Shown in pieces: positions 16,131 to 24,097 of a DNA stretch of 64,000 nucleotides. Every line of letters starts with the position of its first letter. Position 1 is the stretch's first letter. Where the stretch lies: assembly GCF_000024345.1 (NCBI RefSeq), contig NC_013729.1:4402001-4466000 (forward strand), in the 5' to 3' direction. The position numbers and the translations under genes were made by a program. The notes beneath the pieces are model-generated. The model was given only the letters and a program-made list of their open reading frames with translations, had not been told where the DNA came from and did no database searches. The DNA comes from Kribbella flavida DSM 17836. GTDB taxonomy: Bacteria; Actinomycetota; Actinomycetes; Propionibacteriales; Kribbellaceae.

Positions 16131-17390
16131 TCAGGCCCGCAGTTCGTCGATCTCCCGCCAAACGGCGGAGGCCTGCCGGTAGCTGTCGCTGTCCTCGTAC
16201 AGCCGGGCCGCACGGCGGAGCACCTCGATGGCCGCCGGGATGTCGCCGGACTGGCGGAGCGCTTCCGCCTGCCCACGCAGGGCAGTGATCAGTGGCAGTC
16301 CGGTGAGCGGCTCCGGTCCCTCGGTGACTTGCCCGTAGAGCGACGCGGCTTCGGACGGGTTGCCGGCGGCCAGCTCGTACTCTGCTCGCACCCGGACCAG
16401 GGCCATCCGCTCCGAGGTCAGGTCAGTCACTCCGGCTGCTGCCTCTGCGGTCGTCAACCACGCCAGCGCAGACTCCGGATCACCGGCCGACAGCAGGATC
16501 GAAGCCGTCGACCGGCAGAAGCGCAGCCAGTCCAGCATCGGCATCGATCCGAACTGCAGCAACGAGCCGGCGCGCTTGAGTTCTTCGACCGCCTCGTCCC
16601 GGCGATCGAGGCGGACCAGCGCCATCCCGGTGAGCCAGTGCGCTCGCCCGATGATCGCGTTCTGACCGGTCGCCGCAGCCTCGGTCCGCAGCTCCTCGGT
16701 CAGCCGCTCGACGTCCTCGAGCTCGCCGAGCTCGCACAGGACCGAGACCAGGACACCGAGCAGCCGCACCCGCTCGTGCCGCAGAGCGGCATCGCCGAGC
16801 ACATCATCGGACAACAGCTCCTCCGCGGCTTCGCGGGACTGGCCGAAGCGGCCGAGCTCCCGCAAGGTCGAGGCCCGGTCGATCGCCACCGGGATCCTGA
16901 TCGCGGGCACCGTTGTGCTGTCGGCGGCGAGCATCTCGTCGAGCAGCGCGAGCCGGGCAGAATGATCGCCCGCGGCGGCCAGAACGCGGCTGAGCTCCAG
17001 GCTGAGCTCGAGGATCTCGTCGCCGGTGTTCCGGCTCCTGGCCTGCGCCAGCTCCCGCTCGAGCACCTCGCGGGCGCCGGCGTAGTCGCCGAGATCCACC
17101 AGACTGCGGGCATACAGCTGCCCAGCCACCGCACTCGAACCGGAGGCCGTCGCCGTGGAATTGGGCGCGAACACGTCCCGGTAGTCGTCGCCGAGCAACT
17201 CGGCCGGAGTCGTCTCGAGGGCACGGGCCAGGTGCAGGATGACGTCGAGCGTGGGCATCCGCTCCCCCGCCTCGAGCAGCGAGATGTAGCTCGGGGTGAC
17301 GACGTCACCCGCCAGCGCCTTCTGTGAGAGCCCCTTCTGCATCCGCAGCGTGCGTAGCCGACTCCCGAGGTACGACTGTGTTGCTCTCAT
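16131..17390 (-). CDS. XRE family transcriptional regulator with TPR-like C-terminal region
   Basis: This is a 419-residue protein. The first 65 residues are a Cro/C1-type helix-turn-helix: LGSRLRTLRMQKGLSQKALA, PSYISLLEAGERMPTLDVILHLARAL. The remaining 350 residues are a run of alanine- and leucine-rich helical repeats (such as LYARSLVDLGDYAGAREVLERE) that look like tetratricopeptide repeats and could bind a peptide or partner. I chose the ATG 11 codons inside the longer open frame, which begins with TTG. It follows the P450 gene by 127 bp in the same direction. A single copy of the cluster-wide palindrome lies at 17465-17474 upstream. It is one of three regulators in the cluster and a candidate to bind that element. 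Confidence 0.88.
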   Translation of the reverse strand: MRATQSYLGSRLRTLRMQKGLSQKALAGDVVTPSYISLLEAGERMPTLDVILHLARALETTPAELLGDDYRDVFAPNSTATASGSSAVAGQLYARSLVDLGDYAGAREVLERELAQARSRNTGDEILELSLELSRVLAAAGDHSARLALLDEMLAADSTTVPAIRIPVAIDRASTLRELGRFGQSREAAEELLSDDVLGDAALRHERVRLLGVLVSVLCELGELEDVERLTEELRTEAAATGQNAIIGRAHWLTGMALVRLDRRDEAVEELKRAGSLLQFGSMPMLDWLRFCRSTASILLSAGDPESALAWLTTAEAAAGVTDLTSERMALVRVRAEYELAAGNPSEAASLYGQVTEGPEPLTGLPLITALRGQAEALRQSGDIPAAIEVLRRAARLYEDSDSYRQASAVWREIDELRA

Positions 17391-17464
17391 TTCCTGGCGC
17401 CTTTCGACGTTTGCAGGAGTCAAACCCGAACGACACCAGAATAACAGGAGAAATCTTCCATCTA

Positions 17465-17474
17465 GACAATAGTT
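17465..17474. promoter_or_regulatory. Single ACTATTGT-type palindrome upstream of the XRE regulator
   Basis: The sequence GACAATAGTT (AACTATTGTC on the minus strand) lies 75 bp upstream of the XRE start. It matches the element found in five other intergenic regions. No second copy at 21-23 bp is convincing here. Its position would allow control of the regulator gene. Confidence 0.45.
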
Positions 17475-17517
17475 AGCACTGCGTGACCAACCGCGACCAG
17501 CTCTCCCCGCTCAGGCG

Positions 17518-18741
17518 TCAGCGAGCGTGCAGGACGACCGGCAGGTGCACCACGCCGTTGACGAAGTTCGACGCCAGGTGCCGCGCCGGACCGGTGAGCT
17601 CGAACCGGACCACGCGTTTCATCAACTCCTCGACCAGCAACTTCAGACCGATCCGGGCAGCGTGCGCTCCGATGCAGAAATGCGGACCGAACCCGAAGGC
17701 GAGGTGCGGATTGTGCTCGCGCCACGGATCGAACCGGAACGGATCCTCGAACACCGATTCGTCCCGGTTGGCCGACCCCACCCACGCCGCGACCAGATCG
17801 CCTGCGCTGACCGGCTGACCGGCCAGCACGGTGTCCTGGGTGACGAGCCGGAGCAGGTGGTTGGTCGGCGTCGCCCACCGGAGTGCCTCGTCGAGCAACC
17901 GGTCGGCATCGCCCGAGGCTGTCACCCGCTTCCACAACGACGGCTGCGACGCCATCACCAACGCCAGGTGGTGGATCACCTGCGGAGTGGTGATCGCCGC
18001 GCCCATGGTGAAGGCGTAGACGTTGATCACCACCTCCTCGTCGGTGAGCGGGCGGCCATCGAGCTCGACGGCGCCCAGTGCGCTGACCAGATCGTCAGCG
18101 GGCTGGGCGCGCCGTTCGGCCAGCAGCTCCGAGAAGCAGGTCAGCAGCTCCAGATGAGCGAGCATCAGAGTCTGTGCCCCGCTGCCCTGCATCAGGGTCG
18201 GGTCGTCGGGCGCCACGCTCGCCATCGTCCATCGGGCGAGATCGCGCCAGTGCCTGGCCGGCAGCCCGATGATGTCGGCCGCCAACAGCATCGGCATCAC
18301 CGCCAGCTCCCGGACCAGGTCGACCTCGCCCTGACCGGCCATCGTGTCCACCAGTTCGGACATCAGTGGCCGGACGATCGGCTCCCGGTCGCGGACCCGG
18401 GACACGGACAGATGGCGCATCCCAGAGGTCCGCAGGCCCCGGTGACCGCGTCCGTCGATCAGGTTGATGGCTTTGCCGGCCTCCGGATCGCCGTGCAGTA
18501 CCGACAGCATCGTGCTGTGCTCGGAGGTGAAGTGCTCCACGTCCCGGAGCACTCCGAGGACGTCGTCGTACCGGGTGACCGACCAGAACGGCGTGCCGTC
18601 GGGTGCGACCTGACGCCACACCGGCGCCTCGGCGCGCAGCCGCCGCCAGGCGCTGTGCGGTGCGCCCGTGCTGTAGAAGTCGGCCGGGTACAGGTCGATC
18701 GCGGTGCCCGACGAGTCGTCGGCGTACGGCTCCATTCGCAT
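17518..18741 (-). CDS. Cytochrome P450
   Basis: This 407-residue P450 has the haem-binding motif FGFGPHFCIGAHAAR (Cys356 as axial ligand) and the K-helix ExxR in DEALRWATP. Its I-helix reads AFTMGAAITTP. The usual acidic residue before the conserved threonine is isoleucine, so the acid-alcohol proton relay is atypical. It is likely a hydroxylase or coupling enzyme acting on a building block or on the peptide. The true start is the ATG with GGAGG upstream, 13 bp after the thioester-reductase gene, giving tight coupling as the last gene of a seven-gene operon. Only one P450 is present, unlike glycopeptide clusters, which use several for cross-linking. Confidence 0.95.
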   Translation of the reverse strand: MRMEPYADDSSGTAIDLYPADFYSTGAPHSAWRRLRAEAPVWRQVAPDGTPFWSVTRYDDVLGVLRDVEHFTSEHSTMLSVLHGDPEAGKAINLIDGRGHRGLRTSGMRHLSVSRVRDREPIVRPLMSELVDTMAGQGEVDLVRELAVMPMLLAADIIGLPARHWRDLARWTMASVAPDDPTLMQGSGAQTLMLAHLELLTCFSELLAERRAQPADDLVSALGAVELDGRPLTDEEVVINVYAFTMGAAITTPQVIHHLALVMASQPSLWKRVTASGDADRLLDEALRWATPTNHLLRLVTQDTVLAGQPVSAGDLVAAWVGSANRDESVFEDPFRFDPWREHNPHLAFGFGPHFCIGAHAARIGLKLLVEELMKRVVRFELTGPARHLASNFVNGVVHLPVVLHAR

Positions 18742-18754
18742 GACCACACCTCCG

Positions 18755-21700
18755 TCAGCCGACGGCGTGCTCGGAACGAAGCGCCGCCCGACGTACCCGC
18801 CGATAGTGCGCGGTGTAGCGGCGCAGCACACCCGCGTCAGCAGCGGCCAGCCGGACGCCCGCCTCAGTCAGCAAGCTGAGACTGCGCGATCTCGAGCAAC
18901 CTGCGCCGGCCTCACCGAACAGGTCCTTCAGACTCTCGTCCAGCACCTGGTCCGGTACGTCGGGCCTGGCGGCCGGCAGCATCGCCAGCAAGGCCGCCAT
19001 GTCGTCGTCCAAGCCGTCCGACAGCGCCTGGTCCTGCAGACGGAGCCAGAAGTCGCGGTACGGCACCGACTCGAGACCGAACTCCACAGCGAACTCGGCC
19101 AGCAGGTCGTCGAGCCGAATGGGCTCGGCCTGTGCCAGGTGGAACCACCCGCGCGCACCGGTGCGGACCCCGGTCGTCACCAACGTGGTGACCTGGTCGA
19201 TCGGTGTGTAGTCGAGCACGATCGGACTGCGGAACGCCAGCCCCAGCCGGACGTTCCAGCGCACGATCAGGTCCGGCAGGCTCTTCGGGGACGGCACTCC
19301 GGTCACCGAGTGCGGCATCACTTCCCCGAGCCGGTAGGCCGCCACCGCGAGTCCCCGGTCGGCAGCCTGTTCGACCAGCCGTTCGGCGGCCCATTTCGAC
19401 AGGCTGTACCCATTCGTTGCGGGGGGCAATGGTGTCGGAGCCGACTCCGGCCGGCCCGGTGTTGCCTCGAGCATGCTCAGGCTGGAGATGTGGTGAAGCG
19501 CCTTGTGCCGTCCGGTCGTGGCCAGTCGGAGCACCTCGGCGGTCCCCAGTACGTTGGCCGCGCGATGCGACCGGTACCCGAGCACCAGGTTCACCATCGC
19601 ACCGTTGTGCACCACGACGTCGACGACCGAGGCGAGCCGGTCCCACTCCTCCTGTCCGAGACCGAACCGAGGCAGACTGAGATCACCGACAACGGGCACC
19701 ACGCGGTCGAGATCGGTGGCGTCGAGGTGGTAGAACAGCAGGCTGTCGTGGATCCGGTCGAGTGCGGTCGACGCGTCGTCGGCACGGACCAGACAGTGCA
19801 CGATCCCGTCGGTGTGGCGCAGCAACCCGTGCAGCAAGTGCGTGCCGATGAAGCCTGTCGCACCGGTCAGGAAGATCTGCTCACAGGTCGTCACCGGCTC
19901 GCCGGCCGGCCGTACGTCCCCGCTGAGTACGGCGTCCGCTACAGCGGTCAGCAGGTCCGCCTCAGGGTCCTCACCGGCAACCGGTCCCGAGCTGATCCGC
20001 TCGGTCAGGGCCGCGATCGTCGGCGCCGCCACCAGATCCTGGACGGTGAGCGAGGTTCCCAGCCTCTCGTTGATCTGCAGTGTCAGGCGTACGGCGGTCA
20101 GCGAGTCACCGCCGGCGGCGAAGAAGTCGCCGTCCGGCCCGCCCGGCACGAACCGGTTCCACGCCGTCTGCACCGCGATCGCGATCGGGTCACTGACGTC
20201 GGCCGTCGCGGTGTGGTGGTAGTCGGCAGCAAGGCCGGCCAACTGGTTGCGGTCGAGTTTGCCGTTCTGGTTCAGGGGCATCGCCTCGATCTGGATGATC
20301 CGCGACGGCACCAGACCGGCGGGCAGCGACCGGCGCGCGTGATCGAGGACCGTCGCCGCCTCGATCGGGTTCCGGCCGGTCACGAAGCCGGCCAGACAGT
20401 TCCGTCCCGCCGGATCGACGTACACCGCCGCCCTGGCGTCGGTCAGTCCGGGGCACCCGCGCAGCGCGGCCTCGATCTCGCCGATCTCGACCCGCATCCC
20501 GTTGACCTTGACCTGGTCGTCGGTGCGGCCGCGGAAGCCGACCAGACCGTCCGCGCCGACGACCGCACGATCGCCGGTGCGGTACAGCCGGCCGGTCGGC
20601 AGCCCGGGCAGGTGGTTGTCGGCGAACGCCAGGTTCGTCCGCTCCGGATCGTCGAGATATCCGGCCCCGATGCACTCCCCGCCGATCCACAGGTCACCGA
20701 CTTCACCACGCTCGACAGGTTGCAGGTCTGCTCCCAGGATCGCCAGGCAGGTGTTGGCGATCGGCAGACCGATCGGGATGCGCTCGACGTCGACGTCGCG
20801 GACCTCGTGGAAGACCATGCCGATGGATGCCTCGGTCGGCCCGTAGGTGTTGGTGATGCGAACGTGCGGCAGCAGCCGGCGGAACGTCTGCACCGGGTCG
20901 GCGAGCATCTCCTCCCCGCCGATCAGGAGGTGCCTCATCGAGCGCAGCTGCCGGACCATCGGCGGCTGAGCGACCAGCAGCTCCACCAGCACGTTGAAGA
21001 CCGACGGCACGAAGTCCGTCATGGTCACCCCGTGCCGCTCGATGGTCGACACGACGTCCTGCAGGTCGACGACCCCGGACCGGTCGGGGATGACGACCTG
21101 CGCGCCCTTCGTCAGCGGCCACAACATCTGCCAGACACTGGAGTCGAACACGTGCGGGCTGTTCTGCAGCACGACGTCGTCCGGTGTCGCCCCGAACCGG
21201 TGCGACATGTACGCGAAGCGGTTGCGCACACCACGATGGAGGTTCAGCGCGCACTTGGGCATGCCGGTCGAGCCCGAGGTGTAGAAGCCGTAGATCAGGT
21301 CGTCGAGACCTGGCAGCCGGTCCACCGCGGCCGGGCGGTCGGCTCCGGCCGGCGCCGTCAGGTCGATCTCCAGCACGGCGCCGGGCAGCGACTTCCCCGC
21401 GCCGGCTCGGACGAGCGCGACCTTCGGCGACATCGCCGTGAGGACCTGGTCGAGCCGGGCGGCGGGCCAGCAGGCGTCCATCGGCACGAACGCGGCACGA
21501 ACCCGCATCGTGGCCAGCATCGCGACCGGGATCTCCAGACCGGTGGAGAGCACGAACGGCGTCAGGTCGCCCGGCTCGACTCCCGCATCGAGCAGACGAG
21601 CGGCCAGTCCGGCGCTGAGTACGTCGAGCTCGTGATAGCTCAGCGTCCGGCCGAGATGACTGACGGCCGGTGCATCCGGCCGCTGGGCGACCTGCCGGAG

Positions 21701-21766
21701 AAAGAGGTCCACGACGGTGTGGGCGTCGTGGTGTTCGAGGGTCGGACCGACAATCATGGACGACAT
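18755..21766 (-). CDS. NRPS-like A-PCP-thioester reductase
   Basis: This is a 1003-residue protein without a C domain. The A domain (about 1-510) has FYTSGSTGMPKC, TYGPTEAS, YRTGD, VKVNGMRVEIGE and LNQNGKLDRNQL. I read its specificity positions as D-S-W-D-L-G-T-I-G. The PCP at about 535-600 has FFAAGGDSLTAV. The C-terminal reductase (about 635-1000) has the NADP loop GATGFIGTHLL and the catalytic YSLSK, as in carboxylic-acid-reductase-type and NRPS terminal R domains. It would activate an acid and release it as an aldehyde or alcohol, or reduce a peptide passed to its PCP. AGGAG precedes the ATG. It lies between the acyl-CoA dehydrogenases and the P450. Confidence 0.93.
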   Translation of the reverse strand: MSSMIVGPTLEHHDAHTVVDLFLRQVAQRPDAPAVSHLGRTLSYHELDVLSAGLAARLLDAGVEPGDLTPFVLSTGLEIPVAMLATMRVRAAFVPMDACWPAARLDQVLTAMSPKVALVRAGAGKSLPGAVLEIDLTAPAGADRPAAVDRLPGLDDLIYGFYTSGSTGMPKCALNLHRGVRNRFAYMSHRFGATPDDVVLQNSPHVFDSSVWQMLWPLTKGAQVVIPDRSGVVDLQDVVSTIERHGVTMTDFVPSVFNVLVELLVAQPPMVRQLRSMRHLLIGGEEMLADPVQTFRRLLPHVRITNTYGPTEASIGMVFHEVRDVDVERIPIGLPIANTCLAILGADLQPVERGEVGDLWIGGECIGAGYLDDPERTNLAFADNHLPGLPTGRLYRTGDRAVVGADGLVGFRGRTDDQVKVNGMRVEIGEIEAALRGCPGLTDARAAVYVDPAGRNCLAGFVTGRNPIEAATVLDHARRSLPAGLVPSRIIQIEAMPLNQNGKLDRNQLAGLAADYHHTATADVSDPIAIAVQTAWNRFVPGGPDGDFFAAGGDSLTAVRLTLQINERLGTSLTVQDLVAAPTIAALTERISSGPVAGEDPEADLLTAVADAVLSGDVRPAGEPVTTCEQIFLTGATGFIGTHLLHGLLRHTDGIVHCLVRADDASTALDRIHDSLLFYHLDATDLDRVVPVVGDLSLPRFGLGQEEWDRLASVVDVVVHNGAMVNLVLGYRSHRAANVLGTAEVLRLATTGRHKALHHISSLSMLEATPGRPESAPTPLPPATNGYSLSKWAAERLVEQAADRGLAVAAYRLGEVMPHSVTGVPSPKSLPDLIVRWNVRLGLAFRSPIVLDYTPIDQVTTLVTTGVRTGARGWFHLAQAEPIRLDDLLAEFAVEFGLESVPYRDFWLRLQDQALSDGLDDDMAALLAMLPAARPDVPDQVLDESLKDLFGEAGAGCSRSRSLSLLTEAGVRLAAADAGVLRRYTAHYRRVRRAALRSEHAVG

Positions 21767-21782
21767 CGGAACTCCTGGTGAC

Positions 21783-22919
21783 TCAGCTGATGGCGGAAGC
21801 GACGAGGTGGTCGTCGGCGGGGTGGTGTCGACGCGCAGCGGCGTCGTCGCGTTCGCGCTGCCCGAGCTCGGACCACAGGGTGGCGGGCGGGCCGGCCAGG
21901 GCCGCGCTGTCGCGGATCGCCAGGTAGTACCGGCCGAGATCGGCGCACGCCGTCAGCCCTCGGGCGCCGTGGGTCTGCAACGCCGTCCGAGTGGATGCTG
22001 TCGCGGCTTCGAGCGCGAGACCGAGCGCCTGCCCGGCGGCCAGCGGGTCCGGGAGGCCACCGTCGTCGACCAGTCGCGCGATCCGGCGTACAGCGAGCTC
22101 GGCGGCTCGCAATGCCACCCAAGCCCGGGCCAGTGGGAAGCTGACGCCCTGGTTGGCGAGTAGCGGCCGGTCGAACTGCCGGCGTTGCTGCGCGTACGTC
22201 GCCGCCCGCGCGTGCGCACCGTAGCCGATGCCCACCAGCCACGCCGCGTGCCGGACCCGGAGCCGAGCGAGCAGACCGTCCGGGTCGGACAGGGGCCAGC
22301 CCGTTCCGAGGCTTCCGACGACGTGCCGGTCGTCGACCTCGACGGACGCGAGCTCAATTGTCCGGACCCCACCGGCGGTCCGGCTGGTCAGCTGAGCGAC
22401 CGTTCGCTGGTCGAGCAGGACGAGCAAAACCTCATTGCCAGAAGCAACCGCCGTGCAGATCGCCGAGGCCGTGGACGACGTGGCGCAGACCCGGCCGTCG
22501 AGCCGCCAGCCGGCCGGTACGGCGGTGGCTGCGGCCGGACCGGTCAGTCCGCACACTTCCACCGGAGTCCCCTGGTTCATCAGCTCGCCCGGCAGCTCGC
22601 CCGGTCCACGCCGAACGGCCAGGAGATCTGCCAGCAATCCAGGTCCGTTGTAGCAGTCGGGCAGTCCGGCGCGGCCGAGCTCCTGGGCGACCACGGTGCC
22701 GGCTTCGAGGCCCAGGTCCAACCCGCCGACCTCGGCGGGCAGCTCGAGCTCGGTGGCCAGCACCGCTTTCAGCACTGTCGTGGCGTGCGCTTCCAGTTGT
22801 GACCGGACCTCTCGCAGATCGGAGGGTTCGTCCCGGACCGGGTCCGGCCCGGTCGACCGGATCGTCTCGCGGACACTCCGGCCGAGCTGGTCGATCAGTG
22901 GGTCCGACGGCAGGTTCAT
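21783..22919 (-). CDS. Acyl-CoA dehydrogenase-like protein, divergent subunit
   Basis: This 378-residue protein of the acyl-CoA dehydrogenase fold is recognised by its position, length and the C-terminal helical part (YGAHARAATYAQQRRQFDRP, a typical ACAD segment). I do not see a catalytic glutamate, either in the YEGT-type site near the C terminus or in the helix-G site used by isovaleryl-CoA dehydrogenase-like enzymes. Its start overlaps the stop of the first dehydrogenase (ATGA), so equal amounts are expected. Paired ACADs with one active subunit, such as the FadE28-FadE29 type, form heterotetramers; by analogy this may be the partner subunit. The substrate is unknown. Confidence 0.82.
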   Translation of the reverse strand: MNLPSDPLIDQLGRSVRETIRSTGPDPVRDEPSDLREVRSQLEAHATTVLKAVLATELELPAEVGGLDLGLEAGTVVAQELGRAGLPDCYNGPGLLADLLAVRRGPGELPGELMNQGTPVEVCGLTGPAAATAVPAGWRLDGRVCATSSTASAICTAVASGNEVLLVLLDQRTVAQLTSRTAGGVRTIELASVEVDDRHVVGSLGTGWPLSDPDGLLARLRVRHAAWLVGIGYGAHARAATYAQQRRQFDRPLLANQGVSFPLARAWVALRAAELAVRRIARLVDDGGLPDPLAAGQALGLALEAATASTRTALQTHGARGLTACADLGRYYLAIRDSAALAGPPATLWSELGQRERDDAAARRHHPADDHLVASAIS

Positions 22920-24097
22920 CGAAGATCTCCTGTCTCGAGCTCGAGGTCGGATGTCAGGCTCGAGACGATCTCGAGCATCACCTGGGAGGTACCGGCGGCC
23001 AAGGTCAGTCCGGGAGCTTCGCGGAAAGCCGACTCCAGGTCGCCGATCGCGTCCGGTGGCAGGTCCGCGTCCGCGCCCGGCGGGTACAGCTGCGCCGCCC
23101 AGGTGGCGATCTCCTGAGCCGCCTCACTCGTGTACAACTTCGCGGCGGCGGCGCCCGCGTCGTCGGTGACACCGCGGTCGAGTCCGCCGAGTACGTCGTA
23201 CGTCAGCAGCCGGCCTGCGGCCGCCATCGCTCCGAACCGTCCGGCCTCCGCCAGAAGGGCATCGGAAACCGAGGCGGACGCAGCGAGACCGCCGACCGCG
23301 ACCCGGTACCAGGCCCGCGCCTTGAGCGAGTAGTCGAGGCCGGTGCGTTCCAGCGGCAGGCAGCGGTTGAGCTGAGCCCAGCCGTCCCCCTCGCGCCCGA
23401 TCAGACTCTCGGCGCCGACCCGGACATCGACCAGCTCCACCCGATCGAACTGTTCGTCGCCCAGACTCGGCATCGTCGACCGGTGCACACCGGGCGCGTC
23501 GAGGTCGACGAGGAACAGGCTGATTCCGTCGTACTTCGAGACGCCGTCGGCGGTCCGCAGCGCGCACAGCGCCAGGTCACTCTGGCCGGACTTGAGCCCG
23601 AAGACCTTGACCGCGTCGAGACGCCAGCCTGTGCCGTCACGGCGCGCCGTTCCGGTCAGTGAGGCCAGGTCGGAGCCGGAGTCAGGCTCGGTGTAGAGCA
23701 CAGTCGCGAAGCGCTCACCGGAGGCGAGCGCCGGCAACACGCGGTGCTTCTGCTCCGGGCTGCCGACCTCCATCAGGAACGATCCGACGATCTGGATGCT
23801 CAACACGTGCAGGGTGTCCGGCATCCCGGCCAGGACGAGCTCCTCCAGAGCCGCGGCCGACGCGACGTGACCCGCTCCGCGTCCGCCGAACTCCTGCGGC
23901 CATCCCGGGGCGAGCAGCCGTCGGCGGCCCAGCTCACGGTAGAGGCCGCGGGCGTCGGGCTCGGAGGCCCCAGGCGCTCTGCCGGTCGCCAACCCGGCCG
24001 CGGCCGCGGCACGCAGGGCGGCGTACTCGGCCTGCACAACAGGATCCGTGAGCGCCGCACGGACCGCGGTGGCCAGATCGGCCGTCGACTCGATCAC
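22916..24097 (-). CDS. Acyl-CoA dehydrogenase
   Basis: This 393-residue acyl-CoA dehydrogenase has an FAD-binding segment ATVLYTEPDSGSDLASL, a C-terminal AAGTSQVMLEIV and a glutamate in LPLERTGLDYS. The canonical YEGT glutamate is replaced (AAGT). The glutamate in the LERT segment sits where isovaleryl-CoA dehydrogenases keep their base. It would introduce a double bond in an acyl-CoA or carrier-bound acyl chain. The start is GTG, overlapping the NRPS stop (GTGA). It is followed directly by the second, divergent dehydrogenase, and the two probably act as one enzyme on an NRPS-related intermediate. Confidence 0.88.
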   Translation of the reverse strand: MIESTADLATAVRAALTDPVVQAEYAALRAAAAAGLATGRAPGASEPDARGLYRELGRRRLLAPGWPQEFGGRGAGHVASAAALEELVLAGMPDTLHVLSIQIVGSFLMEVGSPEQKHRVLPALASGERFATVLYTEPDSGSDLASLTGTARRDGTGWRLDAVKVFGLKSGQSDLALCALRTADGVSKYDGISLFLVDLDAPGVHRSTMPSLGDEQFDRVELVDVRVGAESLIGREGDGWAQLNRCLPLERTGLDYSLKARAWYRVAVGGLAASASVSDALLAEAGRFGAMAAAGRLLTYDVLGGLDRGVTDDAGAAAAKLYTSEAAQEIATWAAQLYPPGADADLPPDAIGDLESAFREAPGLTLAAGTSQVMLEIVSSLTSDLELETGDLR

